Origin: Alcaligenaceae bacterium
GTDB lineage: Bacteria > Pseudomonadota > Gammaproteobacteria > Burkholderiales > Burkholderiaceae_B
Assembly: GCA_029267415.1 (NCBI GenBank)
Contig: JAJUIY010000004.1
Span: 1 to 37,657 of the forward strand
DNA length: 37,657 nt
Direction of reading: 5' to 3'
Part shown: positions 24,252 to 33,642 of the stretch, piece after piece
How positions within the stretch are numbered: the first letter of the stretch is position 1
How the letters are laid out: every line of letters begins with the position of its first letter
Made by a program: the position numbers and the translations under genes
The notes under the pieces: model-generated
Database searches by the model: none
Told to the model about the DNA's origin: nothing
The model's input: only the letters and a program-made list of their open reading frames with translations

Positions 24252-25199
24252 CTAATTAGAGCCCGCGGTGCCCGATGACGACGGGGGTGTGCCGCCGCGG
24301 TTGGCTCGGCCAATACTGCTGATCGAAATTTTTGTTTCACCGGATGCCGTGCGGTGTGCTGCCGCGCGCCAGGCATGGCCGTACGCCACTTCAACTGTAA
24401 GGTGTATGGTGCCGTCCATATGACGCTGCCGTTCAAGGCTGTCCAGCAGACGTTGCCGCCAAGCACGCCCAGGCAACCCGGTACGCCGATCCATGCTGGG
24501 GTTGCCACCCAGCAGGCGTATGTCTTGTAGTAATTTTTCAGCCGACCGATAGGTAAGAGTAATGACTTCCTGATCCATTACGGGATCCTGGAAGCCATGT
24601 TCAAGCAGCAAGTCGCCGTAATCGTGCATATCCACAAACTGCGGAATGTCGGTGTCCAACTGGGCGTCGCGAATGGCCTGGCGCAGTTCGGCCAGCGAAC
24701 CGGGCCCAAGGCTTGAAAACATGGCCAGCATACCGGGGCGAAGCAGGCGGCGCCACTCCGCAATGACGCGGTGGGGTTCCGGGTGCCAGTGCAGCGCCAT
24801 GTTTGACCACACCAAGTCAATACTTTCGGCATCCAGGCCCGTGGTGGCCATGTCGGCCAGCACAAAGTTGACCGGCGGAGTGGGCTTGTTGCGCAGACGC
24901 TGCCATAGGCCCGGCCGGGCCGCATACCGTTGGCGGGCGGTTTCCAGCAGGGGAGCGCAGAAGTCGAGCCCGATGTAGTCCAGGTCTGGATATTGGGCGC
25001 GAAGCGGCTCCAGTGCGTGGGCGTTGCCGCAGCCCGCATCCAGAATGGCGCCTGGCTGAATGCGGATGTAGCTGAGCCGTTGCAACATACGCTGGGCAAT
25101 TTCGCCATATAAGAACTGTGCCGGGTCCAGGGGGTTGCGCCGTGCAAATTGCTGCATGACGTGGTCTGGATTAAGGCGTAGCGGGGCAAGCTGGGACAT
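24252..25199 (-). CDS. bioC: BioC-like SAM methyltransferase (malonyl-ACP O-methyltransferase type)
   Basis: A 315-residue methyltransferase. In biotin synthesis BioC methylates the free carboxyl of malonyl-ACP so that it can be elongated by fatty acid synthase. Motifs are FARRNPLDPAQFLYGEIAQR near the N-terminus, AILDAGCGNAHALEPL (motif I), YIGLDFCAPLLETARQRY (motif II) and DLVWSNMALHWHPEPHRVI. The order matches BioC, including the early basic segment. The tail is Gly/Ser/Thr-rich and probably disordered. The start at 25199 gives MSQLAPLRLN; an upstream frame extension to 25280 would cover the divergent comF promoter. No other bio genes are in view, so the biotin role is inferred from similarity. 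Confidence 0.78.
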   Translation of the reverse strand: MSQLAPLRLNPDHVMQQFARRNPLDPAQFLYGEIAQRMLQRLSYIRIQPGAILDAGCGNAHALEPLRAQYPDLDYIGLDFCAPLLETARQRYAARPGLWQRLRNKPTPPVNFVLADMATTGLDAESIDLVWSNMALHWHPEPHRVIAEWRRLLRPGMLAMFSSLGPGSLAELRQAIRDAQLDTDIPQFVDMHDYGDLLLEHGFQDPVMDQEVITLTYRSAEKLLQDIRLLGGNPSMDRRTGLPGRAWRQRLLDSLERQRHMDGTIHLTVEVAYGHAWRAAAHRTASGETKISISSIGRANRGGTPPSSSGTAGSN

Positions 25200-25271
25200 A
25201 AACGTCTGGGTGGCTGTGGCGCAATAGCGCGTGCTGTGATGAGATGCAGATTTAACTGCAAGGATTCCATT

Positions 25272-26051
25272 ATGGCCCATCTGCGGACGTTGTGCGAATT
25301 AAAGCGTTGGCGGATGCGGCGCGTAGAAGGGCCAGTCGGCGTGCCGCCCCCGACGCCATGGCGAGGCCTACTGCCCATGCCCTGCGCGTTGTGTGGAATG
25401 ACCACACGCGGAGCGGGGCTGTGCCGCCTATGTCACGACATGGTGCAGGGCAAGCAGGGAAACGGGGTGCGCTGCGCACGCTGCGCGTTGGTACTGCACC
25501 CGCAAGAGACATGCCCGGACTGCCTCGTCACGCTTGGCTCGTTCGATCGCGTGATTGCCGCGTTTGACTACGATGCCCCTGCCAGCTTGCTTATACATCG
25601 GCTCAAGGCGCAGCGCCGCTTCACCGACGTCCCCTTGCTGACCAACTTGCTGGCCAATGCGATCGCTTCGGCCTGGCCGGATTTACCGGTAAATTTGTGG
25701 CTGGTGCCGGTGCCCGCCAGCGCGCGCTCAATCCGCCAACGTGGGTTCAACCCCGCGGCCGACGTGGCGCGTTTGCTGGCGCGTCGTCTGAAGATGGCTT
25801 ACCGTCCGTCGTTGGTGCGGCGGGTTACCGACGGCGTCAAGCAGGCCACGTTGGGGCGCGAGGCCCGGTTGATGGCCACCGCGCGCTTGTACCACCTTGC
25901 GGGCAACGTGCAGGGGGCGCACATTGCGATCGTTGACGATGTGCTGACCACAGGTAGTACTATGCACAGCATTGCACGAATGTTAAAACGTGGCGGCGCG
26001 GCCTCGGTGCACGGGCTTGTGCTGGCCCGCACCCAGCGCCGCCATGGCTGA
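25272..26051 (+). CDS. comF: ComF-family phosphoribosyltransferase-like protein
   Basis: A 259-residue protein of the ComF/GntX family, linked to DNA uptake in transformable bacteria. A zinc-ribbon-like N-terminal part has paired cysteines (PCALCGMTTRGAGLCRLC and CARCALVLHPQETCPDCL). The PRTase fold follows with VPVPASARSIRQRGFNPAAD and the PRPP loop IAIVDDVLTTGSTMHSIA. The start at 25272 has AAGGA 8 nt upstream. It is divergent from the bioC-like gene (72 bp apart) and 23 bp upstream of trmL. With dprA it gives two competence-associated genes in the window, although neither alone proves natural transformability. Confidence 0.9.
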   Translation: MAHLRTLCELKRWRMRRVEGPVGVPPPTPWRGLLPMPCALCGMTTRGAGLCRLCHDMVQGKQGNGVRCARCALVLHPQETCPDCLVTLGSFDRVIAAFDYDAPASLLIHRLKAQRRFTDVPLLTNLLANAIASAWPDLPVNLWLVPVPASARSIRQRGFNPAADVARLLARRLKMAYRPSLVRRVTDGVKQATLGREARLMATARLYHLAGNVQGAHIAIVDDVLTTGSTMHSIARMLKRGGAASVHGLVLARTQRRHG

Positions 26052-26074
26052 CCCTTGTCTGATTTCCCCGCTCT

Positions 26075-26545
26075 ATGTTTCACATCATTTTGGTATCGCC
26101 CGAAATACCACCCAATACCGGCAATGTTATTCGTCTTGCTGCCAACACCGGCGCGCAGCTTCATCTTGTAAAACCGCTGGGCTTCAGGCTGGACGACGCC
26201 AAGCTGCGTCGAGCGGGGCTAGACTACCATGAATGGGCGCGGATGCAGGTGCATGAAAATCTGGAGCAGGCACTGGCCGCAACCGGCGCCACCCCGGACC
26301 GTTGTTTTGCCATGTCCACGAAAACGTCGCGTTTGTTTAGCCACGTTCCATTTCAGGCGGGTGATGTTTTTGTGTTTGGGTGTGAAACCGCCGGGTTGAG
26401 TTCGGCGCAGTTGGCACACTTTGCCCCCGAAAACCGCTTGCGCTTGCCTATGCGGCCCGGGCAGCGCAGTTTAAATCTTTCCAACGCGGTGGCGGTGACG
26501 GTATTTGAGGCCTGGCGCCAGTGCGGTTATGCCGGTGGCCAGTAA
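26075..26545 (+). CDS. trmL: tRNA (cytidine(34)-2'-O)-methyltransferase
   Basis: SPOUT-class enzyme that 2'-O-methylates the wobble nucleotide of leucine tRNAs. It has 156 residues, the normal length. The conserved start [20 protein letters not shown], the SAM-binding knot elements [12 protein letters not shown] and [20 protein letters not shown], and the final FEAWRQ are all intact. No clear ribosome-binding site precedes the ATG, so it may depend on coupling to comF. It is convergent with gpsA across 64 bp. Confidence 0.95.
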   Translation: MFHIILVSPEIPPNTGNVIRLAANTGAQLHLVKPLGFRLDDAKLRRAGLDYHEWARMQVHENLEQALAATGATPDRCFAMSTKTSRLFSHVPFQAGDVFVFGCETAGLSSAQLAHFAPENRLRLPMRPGQRSLNLSNAVAVTVFEAWRQCGYAGGQ

Positions 26546-26609
26546 CCATGGCCGGTGGTGTGGCGCTATGTAAATGACGGCAGACCTGGCCTCTGGATGT
26601 GCGTAGCGG

Positions 26610-27689
26610 CTATGCCTGCGGCAAGAAAGCGGTGCTGGTTTCCGGTTTGGCATCGCGGGCCAGTAGGCGGGCGACGGCCTCATGGGGGGCCAACCCATTG
26701 AACAACACCTGGTAGACAGCGTCGGTAATGGGCAGATCTACACCCAGACGCTGGCCGAGTTCTAGCGCAGCCCGTACACAACGAACGCCCTCCGCCGTCA
26801 TGCCATTGGCCAAAATGTCATCAAGTTTCCGGCCTTGCCCTATGGCCAGGCCCACTTGCCGGTTACGGGATAAATCGCCGGTGGCGGTAAGCACCAGATC
26901 ACCCAGGCCAGTTAACCCGGCAAAGGTATCGGCGCGTCCGCCCAGAGCCAGCCCAAGACGCTGGATTTCGGCCAGCCCGCGGGTAATAAGGGCGGCGCGT
27001 GCATTGTTGCCCAGTTTAAGACCGTCGGAAATGCCGCACGCAATCGCCATAATGTTTTTAAGTGCGCCGCCAATTTCGACCCCGATAATGTCATCGCTGG
27101 AATAAATGCGTGCGGCTTCGCCGTGCAGGGCACGGGTGGTGCGATCGATGGTGGCGAGGTTATGCGTGGCAATGGTGAGCGCAACGGGAAGGCCCTGGGC
27201 CACTTCATGTGCAAATGATGGCCCGGATAGCACACCCAGGCCCAGCCCGTGTCTGGCATGCGCGTCCAGTTGAGATTGCACCGTTTGGTGGGCAAGTTGA
27301 CTGGTTTGTGGATGCAGGCCTTTGCATGTCCACACTACGCTGAGGCGTGAAACCGTGTCATCGCACGGTAAGCGTTCAGACAGCCGGCGACACGTTTCTT
27401 CCAGGGCCGACACCGGTACGCCCAGAATAATCAACCCCGAAGTGACCGACGGCGTTTGCACATGGCGCAAGGCCTGGTCGAAGTGCGCGGTGGCCCGCAA
27501 CGCCGGGGGCAAGCTGATGCCAGCCAGGTAAGGCTTGTTTTCGTGAAGCGTGTTGATGGCATCGGCTGTGTCAGGATTGCGCGCCCACAACAGCGTGTCG
27601 TGCTGGCGGCTGGCCAGCACGGCCAGCGCCGTGCCCCAGCTTCCCGCACCCAGCACGGCAACGTGCAAGTCCGGTTGCGGCGCGCTCAT
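26610..27689 (-). CDS. gpsA: Glycerol-3-phosphate dehydrogenase [NAD(P)+]
   Basis: Reduces dihydroxyacetone phosphate to sn-glycerol 3-phosphate for phospholipid synthesis. The 359-residue product is slightly longer than usual. The NAD-binding motif [17 protein letters not shown] is at about 11-27, followed by [17 protein letters not shown] and the catalytic lysine region [20 protein letters not shown], then [20 protein letters not shown]. The start at 27689 has GGAG 6 nt upstream. It lies 17 bp after secB; the secB-gpsA pair is common in Proteobacteria. It is the last gene of the rhodanese-grxC-secB-gpsA run. Confidence 0.96.
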   Translation of the reverse strand: MSAPQPDLHVAVLGAGSWGTALAVLASRQHDTLLWARNPDTADAINTLHENKPYLAGISLPPALRATAHFDQALRHVQTPSVTSGLIILGVPVSALEETCRRLSERLPCDDTVSRLSVVWTCKGLHPQTSQLAHQTVQSQLDAHARHGLGLGVLSGPSFAHEVAQGLPVALTIATHNLATIDRTTRALHGEAARIYSSDDIIGVEIGGALKNIMAIACGISDGLKLGNNARAALITRGLAEIQRLGLALGGRADTFAGLTGLGDLVLTATGDLSRNRQVGLAIGQGRKLDDILANGMTAEGVRCVRAALELGQRLGVDLPITDAVYQVLFNGLAPHEAVARLLARDAKPETSTAFLPQA

Positions 27690-27706
27690 GAGGGCTCCGG
27701 TGAGGC

Positions 27707-28240
27707 TTAGCGGTTAACGCCAGGCGGCAGGATGAGGTCAGATTCTTCTTGCTGACCTTGTTCGCCCTGCTGCTGTGCGGCTTCAGCGCGACGCTGTTCG
27801 TACAGTGCCTGGAAGTTGACTTCGGCAAGGTGCAGAGCAGGCAGCGATGTACGCGTAATGGCGTCGGCAACGTTGGCGCGCAGATAGGGGTACAGCATGG
27901 TCGGGCAAACAATGCCGATCAGCGGGTCAAGCTGCTCGTCGGGGATGTTGGCCGCTTCAAAAATGCCGGCCTGGGTGGCCTCGACCAGATACAGAACCTT
28001 GTCGTTGATGCGGGTGGTAACCGTAGTGGTTACGGTAGCTTCAAACACCGTTTCTGCCAGACGCTTGGCGCCTACGTTGAGGGAGACCTCGACTTTGGGC
28101 GTTTCTTGCTCGAGCAAAATTTCCGGGGCGTTGGGCATTTCGAGCGACAGGTCTTTCACGTAGGTACGCTGAAGGCTGAAGCTGGGGCTGTTGCTTTGAT
28201 CCTGATTGCCGGCTTGGCTGTTGGCTTGGTTCTCGGCCAT
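27707..28240 (-). CDS. secB: Protein-export chaperone SecB
   Basis: Cytoplasmic tetrameric chaperone that keeps preproteins unfolded and passes them to SecA. It has 177 residues. A Gln/Asn-rich N-terminus precedes the conserved core [45 protein letters not shown] and [20 protein letters not shown]-type sequence (here [20 protein letters not shown]). The C-terminal tail is rich in Gln and Glu. AGGAAA lies about 6 nt before the start. It is 26 bp after grxC. Confidence 0.97.
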   Translation of the reverse strand: MAENQANSQAGNQDQSNSPSFSLQRTYVKDLSLEMPNAPEILLEQETPKVEVSLNVGAKRLAETVFEATVTTTVTTRINDKVLYLVEATQAGIFEAANIPDEQLDPLIGIVCPTMLYPYLRANVADAITRTSLPALHLAEVNFQALYEQRRAEAAQQQGEQGQQEESDLILPPGVNR

Positions 28241-28266
28241 TGGGTTTCCTGTTGTATAAAACGTAA

Positions 28267-28533
28267 TTAAGAGGGTTCCCCTTCGAGCAGGGGAATAAGC
28301 TTGCCTTCGCGGTCGAGCGCGGCGAGCTCGTCGTAACCCCCGACGTGGGTGTCACCAATATAGATTTGCGGCACGGTACGTCGACCGGTGCGCTCCATCA
28401 TAGCAGCGCGCTCCTGGGCATCCAGGTCGATGCGGATTTTGTTGATTTCATTGACCCCCCGTTGTTTGAGCAACATTTCGGCGCGTACGCAAAACGGGCA
28501 TACCGCGGTGGTGTACATGGTTACTTTAGCCAT
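28267..28533 (-). CDS. grxC: Glutaredoxin 3
   Basis: Small thiol-disulfide oxidoreductase using glutathione, 88 residues. The dithiol active site CPFC (Cys12, Cys15) sits in [19 protein letters not shown]. The cis-Pro motif [18 protein letters not shown] completes the glutathione-binding face. A strong ribosome-binding site (GGAAGGAA) precedes the start. It belongs to the conserved rhodanese-grxC-secB-gpsA cluster, 42 bp after the rhodanese gene. Confidence 0.96.
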   Translation of the reverse strand: MAKVTMYTTAVCPFCVRAEMLLKQRGVNEINKIRIDLDAQERAAMMERTGRRTVPQIYIGDTHVGGYDELAALDREGKLIPLLEGEPS

Positions 28534-28575
28534 AAATTCCTTCCTGTTGGTCTGTCAAATGCAGTGGGCGCCAAA

Positions 28576-28989
28576 TTAGCCCTTTTTGGACAGCGGCAGA
28601 CCTTCCTGTGTCCAGCTGCGCAAGCCGCCCTGCATGCTGAAGACTTGTTCGAAACCCAGCTTGCGCAGCGTACCGGCGGCGGGGCCCGTACGTGTTCCGT
28701 TGTCGCAAACGAGGATAATAGGTTTGCTTTTGGGTAGCGAGTCAGCCTTGGCCTCGAGCTCGTCACCGGGGATGTTCCGTGCCTGTGGGACCGAGCCGGT
28801 CTTGAACTGGTCAGCGCTGCGGATATCGACGAAAATGCCATGCTGACGGTTGGCAAGCTGGATGGCGTCCTGGACGCTAAGCTGGGCGCCGCCCTTGCCA
28901 CGACGCACCGAGTGCATGATCAGCATCGCCCCCGATACCACGGCGATGATCACAAGGAGAATATTGTTCTGCTGAAGTAGAAAGTCCAC
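28576..28989 (-). CDS. Membrane-anchored rhodanese-like sulfurtransferase
   Basis: A 137-residue protein with one N-terminal membrane helix (about 9-26, ILLVIIAVVSGAMLIMHS) and a single rhodanese domain. The active-site loop CDNGTR begins at Cys95 in PIILVCDNGTRTGPAAG, so a persulfide can form. Similar YibN-type proteins sit upstream of grxC-secB in many Proteobacteria. The start is a GTG at 28989 with a weak GGGAA element upstream. A consensus TATAAT lies about 45-50 bp upstream in the divergent gap to gpmA, making this the probable first gene of the operon. Confidence 0.88.
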   Translation of the reverse strand: MDFLLQQNNILLVIIAVVSGAMLIMHSVRRGKGGAQLSVQDAIQLANRQHGIFVDIRSADQFKTGSVPQARNIPGDELEAKADSLPKSKPIILVCDNGTRTGPAAGTLRKLGFEQVFSMQGGLRSWTQEGLPLSKKG

Positions 28990-29032
28990 GATGGTTCCCG
29001 AATATCCCTTTAAAGAAGGTCTGAATCATACA

Positions 29033-29038
29033 ATTATA
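29033..29038 (-). promoter_or_regulatory. Candidate -10 box (TATAAT) in the rhodanese/gpmA divergent gap
   Basis: On the minus strand a perfect TATAAT lies 44 bp upstream of the rhodanese GTG start. A TTGAAA lies upstream at a short 14-bp spacing, so the -35 is uncertain. On the plus strand the same AT-rich patch reads TATAAA and could serve gpmA, whose start is 40 bp away. The 88-bp gap is the only promoter space for both operons. Confidence 0.45.
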
Positions 29039-29077
29039 AAATGGACTGCAGTTTTCAACTTTTAGGCGATTTTTATC

Positions 29078-29830
29078 ATGTATAAACTTGTTCTGATGCG
29101 CCACGGCGAAAGCCAGTGGAACCTGGAAAACCGTTTCACTGGGTGGGCAGATGTCGACCTGACCGAAACCGGACGCGAGCAGGCTCGGCGTGCCGGCGAA
29201 TTGCTGAAAGAAAAAGGGTATCAATTCGACCTGGCGTTCAGTTCAGTACTGAAGCGCGCCATTCGCACTCTTTGGATTGCGCTGGATACCATGGATGCCA
29301 TGCATACACCGCTAGGCTATAGCTGGCGGCTCAACGAGCGCCATTACGGCGCCCTGCAAGGCCTGAACAAAGCCGAAACGGCCGCCCAATATGGCGATGA
29401 GCAAGTGCTTATCTGGCGTCGTGCGTACGACATCGCACCCGACCCGATCGCGCTGGACGATCCACGCCATCCGCGCTTTGACAGCCGCTACGCGCGACTG
29501 GATCCGGATAGCCTGCCGTCCACCGAGTGCCTTAAAGACACCGTTGCGCGCGTATTGCCGTTCTGGAAAGAATCCATTGCGCCTGCGGTTCGCTCGGGTC
29601 GTCGTGTGTTGATCGCGGCGCACGGCAACAGCTTGCGTGCGCTTATCAAGATCATCGACGAGATTTCCGACGAGGATATCGCCAAGGTGAATATTCCCAC
29701 CGGGCAGCCGCTGGTTTACGAGCTCGACGAAAATCTGAAGCCCATCAAGCATTACTACCTGGCCGATCCCGCCGAAATTGAAGCGGCCACGGCGGCTGTG
29801 ATCGCTCAGGGCAAGGCCAAGCAGGGATGA
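29078..29830 (+). CDS. gpmA: 2,3-bisphosphoglycerate-dependent phosphoglycerate mutase
   Basis: Interconverts 3- and 2-phosphoglycerate in glycolysis and gluconeogenesis. The 250-residue histidine-phosphatase-fold product has the phospho-accepting His9 in [18 protein letters not shown], then the conserved [13 protein letters not shown], Glu87 in [14 protein letters not shown], and the second His in [13 protein letters not shown]. All are intact. It is the first gene of the gpmA-envC-ctpA-moeB run, and its stop overlaps the envC start (ATGA). Confidence 0.97.
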   Translation: MYKLVLMRHGESQWNLENRFTGWADVDLTETGREQARRAGELLKEKGYQFDLAFSSVLKRAIRTLWIALDTMDAMHTPLGYSWRLNERHYGALQGLNKAETAAQYGDEQVLIWRRAYDIAPDPIALDDPRHPRFDSRYARLDPDSLPSTECLKDTVARVLPFWKESIAPAVRSGRRVLIAAHGNSLRALIKIIDEISDEDIAKVNIPTGQPLVYELDENLKPIKHYYLADPAEIEAATAAVIAQGKAKQG

Positions 29831-31269
29831 AGCGCGGCGCGCTGGCCGGTGCTCTTCTGGTGTGCGCAGGCCAGCTTTTCGCTGCGCCCGACGCCCACTT
29901 GGCCGCGCGCCAGGATCAGGCGCGCCAACAGCAAGCCGAGCTGCGCGCCCGCATCAAAATTCTTCAAGATCAAATCGAGCAACAAGAGGCGTCGCGCAAG
30001 GCCGCCGATACGGCGCTGCGCGAATCCGAATCTGCCATCTCGGACATTAGCCGCGAGCTGGCACGCTTGAACGATCAAGCAACGCAGCTCGAGAACGAAC
30101 TGGCCGAATTGCAGGCCCAAACACAGCGCGGGCAACAAAACCTTGCCGAACGCCGACGCGAGCTGGGCAATCAGCTGCGCGCACAGTACACCAGTGGTCT
30201 TTCGCCGTGGATGGCGCTTCTTTCGGGTGACGATCCACATACCATTGGCCGTGATCTTCGCTATTTAGGGTATGTGGCCGAGGCCCAGGCGCAGGCCGTG
30301 CGTGACGTCAATGAAGCCGTTCAACATCTTGAGCACTTGCAGCAGCGTACCCGCGAAAAGAGCGAGGAAATTGCTGAATTAGAACGTCAGACCGTGCAAC
30401 GTCGCGACGCCCTGCAAAAACAAAAACAGGAACGTCAGATCGTATTGCAGCGCATCGAGACGGCCCTGAACGAGCAGCGGGGCCATGCCAAGCAACTGGC
30501 TGCCGACGAAACCCGCCTGGGCAACCTGATCCGCGATATCGAGGCCGAAATTGCGCGGCAGGCCGAGCTGGCCCGAAAGGCAGAAGAGGAACGGTTAGCG
30601 GAGGCACGTCGTCAGGCCGAGCAGGCACGCGAAGCGGCGTTGGCCCGGCAAAAAGCCCTTGAGCAAGAGCAAGAACGCGCACGCGCTGCCGAACAAGCAG
30701 CACGTGAAGCCCGCGAACAGGCTGAACGTGAGCGCCTGGAGCGTGAAGCCGCTCAAGCGCGTATGCAGGTTGAGCGCGCCCGTGCCGAAGCCCAAGAGGC
30801 CGATCGCGCGGCCGAGGCGCGTCGTAAAGAAGCCCGAACATTGCGTGGTGAAGTGCCCGGTGCGGGCCAGCCGGGAGCCATGACGGGGCTCAGCAAAGGA
30901 TTGCCCCGTCCGCTTGACGGCGAGGTGCTGGGCCGTTTCGGGGCCGAACGCCCCGACGGTGGCATCTGGCGCGGCGTCGTCATCCGCGCGCCCGCGGGCG
31001 CGCATGTCCGGGCCATTGCATCCGGTCGTGTCGCGTATGCCGGTTGGTTGGGAGGCTTTGGTAATATCATGATCGTCGACCATGGCAACCAATACATGAG
31101 TGTCTACGCGTACAATCAGAGTCTGCTGAAAGAGGTTGGCGATCCGGTCGGAGCAGGTGATGTTCTGGCCGCCGTGGGGGCCACGGGTGGCCAGGTCGAG
31201 CCCGGTCTCTATTTCGAGATCCGCTATCAGGGTAAGCCGGTAAACCCACTACTTTGGTTGCGGCCGTAA
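29827..31269 (+). CDS. envC: Murein hydrolase activator EnvC-like protein (degenerate M23/LytM domain)
   Basis: A 480-residue periplasmic protein that in known systems activates amidases at the division septum under FtsEX control. The signal peptide covers about residues 1-20 ([19 protein letters not shown]). A long charged coiled coil (about 25-340) follows, with an alanine/glutamate/arginine-rich second half. The C-terminal LytM domain lies at about 355-478. The zinc ligands of active M23 peptidases are missing: the first motif reads [10 protein letters not shown] without His/Asp, the second YAYNQ and the third GLYFEIR instead of HxH. It is therefore an activator rather than an enzyme, as known for EnvC. 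It overlaps gpmA by ATGA. Confidence 0.92.
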   Translation: MKRGALAGALLVCAGQLFAAPDAHLAARQDQARQQQAELRARIKILQDQIEQQEASRKAADTALRESESAISDISRELARLNDQATQLENELAELQAQTQRGQQNLAERRRELGNQLRAQYTSGLSPWMALLSGDDPHTIGRDLRYLGYVAEAQAQAVRDVNEAVQHLEHLQQRTREKSEEIAELERQTVQRRDALQKQKQERQIVLQRIETALNEQRGHAKQLAADETRLGNLIRDIEAEIARQAELARKAEEERLAEARRQAEQAREAALARQKALEQEQERARAAEQAAREAREQAERERLEREAAQARMQVERARAEAQEADRAAEARRKEARTLRGEVPGAGQPGAMTGLSKGLPRPLDGEVLGRFGAERPDGGIWRGVVIRAPAGAHVRAIASGRVAYAGWLGGFGNIMIVDHGNQYMSVYAYNQSLLKEVGDPVGAGDVLAAVGATGGQVEPGLYFEIRYQGKPVNPLLWLRP

Positions 31270-31343
31270 TTTCGTTACTATTTGCCTGACACACCGGCAC
31301 GTGTTGCGTCAACCGGTCACTACAAACAACTCCAGGAATGTGC

Positions 31344-32870
31344 ATGAGCACTCGTAGGTTCGGCGGTTTAAGTTTGGTACTACTGGGCGCCTTGGGCGGT
31401 TTGCTTGTCAGCTTGGGCATCACAGCCGTGGCCCAGCGTGGCGAGCCCTTGCCCTTGCGCGACTTGCAGCAGTTTGCCAATGTGTTTTCCGCTATCAAAA
31501 GCAGCTACGTAGAGCCCGTTTCCGACGAGCAATTGATTCAGGACGCCATTCGCGGCCTGTTCAGCGAGCTCGACCCTCACTCTGCCTACCTTGATGCCGA
31601 AGCATTCAAGGAAATGGAAAGCATCACGCAAGGGGGCTTTGGCGGTTTGGGTATTGAAATCGGTAGCGAAGATGGCATGCCCAAGGTAATTGCGCCCATC
31701 GAAGACACTCCGGCGGCTCGTGCCGGCATCATGTCTGGCGACCTCATCACCCACATCGACGGCGAACCCACCAAGGGCATGTCGCTCAGTGAAGCCGTCA
31801 AGCGCATGCGTGGCGAGCCCAAAACCTCTATTGTGCTCACCATCCAGCGTCAGGGTCGCGACAAACCGCTTGTGATCCCCATTGTTCGCGATCACATCCA
31901 GGTACGCAGTGTGCGGGCCAAAATGCTCGAAAACGACATCGCCTATATTCGCATCGCCCAATTTCAAGAACGAACCGAAGCCGACCTGGCGCGGCATGTT
32001 GCCGATTTGGCCAGGCAGGGTGCCCGTGCGCTGGTTCTGGACTTGCGAAACGACCCCGGCGGGCTGCTCGACAGCGCCATCGGCGTGTCGTCCATGTTCA
32101 TGGAAGGGGGTGGTTTGGTGGTGTCCACCAAAGGTCGCATCCCTTCAGCAAACCGCGAATACTTCGCGCGGCGCAGCAGTGCAGCACAGCAACACTTGCA
32201 GCGGCCCTTGTCCGGCAACAATAGCCCTGCCGGCACGGTGGCCAGCTGGGCCGAAACAGTACCTATGGTGGTGTTGGTAAACGTGGGGTCGGCATCAGCC
32301 TCTGAAATCGTCGCGGGCGCCTTGCAAGATTACGGACGTGCCACCGTAATTGGCAACCGCACCTTCGGCAAGGGCTCGGTTCAAAGTGTGCTTCCGCTCG
32401 GCGAAGACACCGGCATCAAGCTCACAACCGCGTTGTACTATACGCCCAAGGGACGGTCTATTCAGGTAACCGGTGTCGAACCCGACATCATTGTTGACGA
32501 TACCCCTCAGGGCAACCTGTTCCGTCTGCCTCGCGAGGGCGATTTGCAGCGGCATCTTCTGAACGGCGCAGTCCCTGAAGTGGTGTCGCCCGATGACGAA
32601 GTGATCGACCCGGAGCCCGACCCTGAAACGCAGCCGGCCATGTTCGAGTTCGGTGGTGATGATGATTTCCAGCTTCAGCAGGCTATCAATCACCTGGAAG
32701 GGCGGCCCGTGAAGCGAAATGATCCCAAGCAGGTCGTCCACACCGACACGGCAGAAAAAAAAAGTCCACTGACTAGCCCTGCACCCGAGAACCGGGCACC
32801 TACCACGGACGATGCGGTCGAACGCTACCGTGTTACACCCGAAGGTTTGCAGCGAATCGGTAATGAATGA
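31344..32870 (+). CDS. ctpA: C-terminal processing peptidase, S41 family
   Basis: A 508-residue periplasmic serine protease with a PDZ domain that trims or degrades envelope proteins, often cell-wall hydrolases. An N-terminal membrane segment or signal covers about residues 8-28 (LSLVLLGALGGLLVSLGITA). The PDZ part contains GGFGGLGIEIGSEDG and APIEDTPAARAGIMSGDLIT. The catalytic domain shows LDLRNDPGGLL, the Ser in VNVGSASASEIVAGAL and the Lys in GNRTFGKGSVQSVLPLG. The tail after about residue 400 is acidic and low in complexity. The start at 31344 has AGGA 7 nt upstream, whereas the ATG at 31338 touches it. Its neighbour envC suggests a shared cell-wall role. Confidence 0.95.
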   Translation: MSTRRFGGLSLVLLGALGGLLVSLGITAVAQRGEPLPLRDLQQFANVFSAIKSSYVEPVSDEQLIQDAIRGLFSELDPHSAYLDAEAFKEMESITQGGFGGLGIEIGSEDGMPKVIAPIEDTPAARAGIMSGDLITHIDGEPTKGMSLSEAVKRMRGEPKTSIVLTIQRQGRDKPLVIPIVRDHIQVRSVRAKMLENDIAYIRIAQFQERTEADLARHVADLARQGARALVLDLRNDPGGLLDSAIGVSSMFMEGGGLVVSTKGRIPSANREYFARRSSAAQQHLQRPLSGNNSPAGTVASWAETVPMVVLVNVGSASASEIVAGALQDYGRATVIGNRTFGKGSVQSVLPLGEDTGIKLTTALYYTPKGRSIQVTGVEPDIIVDDTPQGNLFRLPREGDLQRHLLNGAVPEVVSPDDEVIDPEPDPETQPAMFEFGGDDDFQLQQAINHLEGRPVKRNDPKQVVHTDTAEKKSPLTSPAPENRAPTTDDAVERYRVTPEGLQRIGNE

Positions 32871-33642
32871 TGAACAGCTGATGCGCTACGCCCGGCATAT
32901 TTTGCTGGACGAGTTTGGCATCGAAGGACAAGAAAAGCTTTTGGGCAGCCGGGTACTGATTGTCGGCGCCGGCGGCCTGGGTTCCCCTGCGGCGCTGTAC
33001 CTGGCCTCGGCCGGGGTGGGTCATATCGTGCTTGCTGACGACGACGTGGTCGACGTGTCCAACCTGCAGCGTCAAATTCTGCATACCACCGCGCGTGTCG
33101 ACCAGCCCAAGGCCACGTCGGGCCAGCAGACACTGGAAGCCATCAACCCGCATATCCGTATCGAGCCTTTGGTGCAGCGCCTTGACGGCGAGGCACTGTC
33201 GCAACAGGTGCGCCAGGCCGATGTGGTGCTGGACTGCTGCGATAATTTCGCGACGCGACATGCGGTTAACCGGGCGTGCGTGCAGCATGGGAAGCCATTG
33301 GTGTCGGGGGCGGCCATCCGGTTTTCAGGGCAAATCAGTGTGTTTGATATGCGCGACGCCGACGCGCCGTGTTACCACTGTCTGTTTCCCGAGGCCGATG
33401 ACGTCCAGGAGCTACGCTGTGCCACAACGGGGGTACTGGGCCCTCTGGTAGGTATTGTGGGCAGTACCCAGGCCGCCGAGGCCATCAAAGTACTGACGGG
33501 CATGGGTAAGCCCCTGGTGGGCCGTCTGCTTTGTCTGGATGCGCTTACGATGGAATGGAGCACCATTCGTTTCAGGCGTGATCCTGGTTGCCCAGTATGC
33601 GCCACGCGGCCGGTACCTGCAACAGCTGCCCCAACGAATTGA
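32863..33642 (+). CDS. moeB: MoeB/ThiF-family adenylyltransferase
   Basis: A 259-residue E1-like enzyme that adenylates the C-terminal glycine of a small sulfur-carrier protein (MoaD or ThiS). The nucleotide motif VLIVGAGGLGSPAALYLASA lies at 32-51, with the conserved Asp in LADDDVVDVSNLQRQI and the DCCDNFATRHAVN region. Two CxxC zinc pairs are present: Cys170/Cys173 in CYHC and the C-terminal CPVC. A further cysteine lies in ELRCATTGVLGPLVGIVG. No rhodanese domain is attached. MoaD and ThiS are not nearby, so MoeB versus ThiF cannot be settled. Its 5' end overlaps ctpA, and its last 71 bp overlap the convergent HAD gene. Confidence 0.9.
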   Translation: MNDEQLMRYARHILLDEFGIEGQEKLLGSRVLIVGAGGLGSPAALYLASAGVGHIVLADDDVVDVSNLQRQILHTTARVDQPKATSGQQTLEAINPHIRIEPLVQRLDGEALSQQVRQADVVLDCCDNFATRHAVNRACVQHGKPLVSGAAIRFSGQISVFDMRDADAPCYHCLFPEADDVQELRCATTGVLGPLVGIVGSTQAAEAIKVLTGMGKPLVGRLLCLDALTMEWSTIRFRRDPGCPVCATRPVPATAAPTN

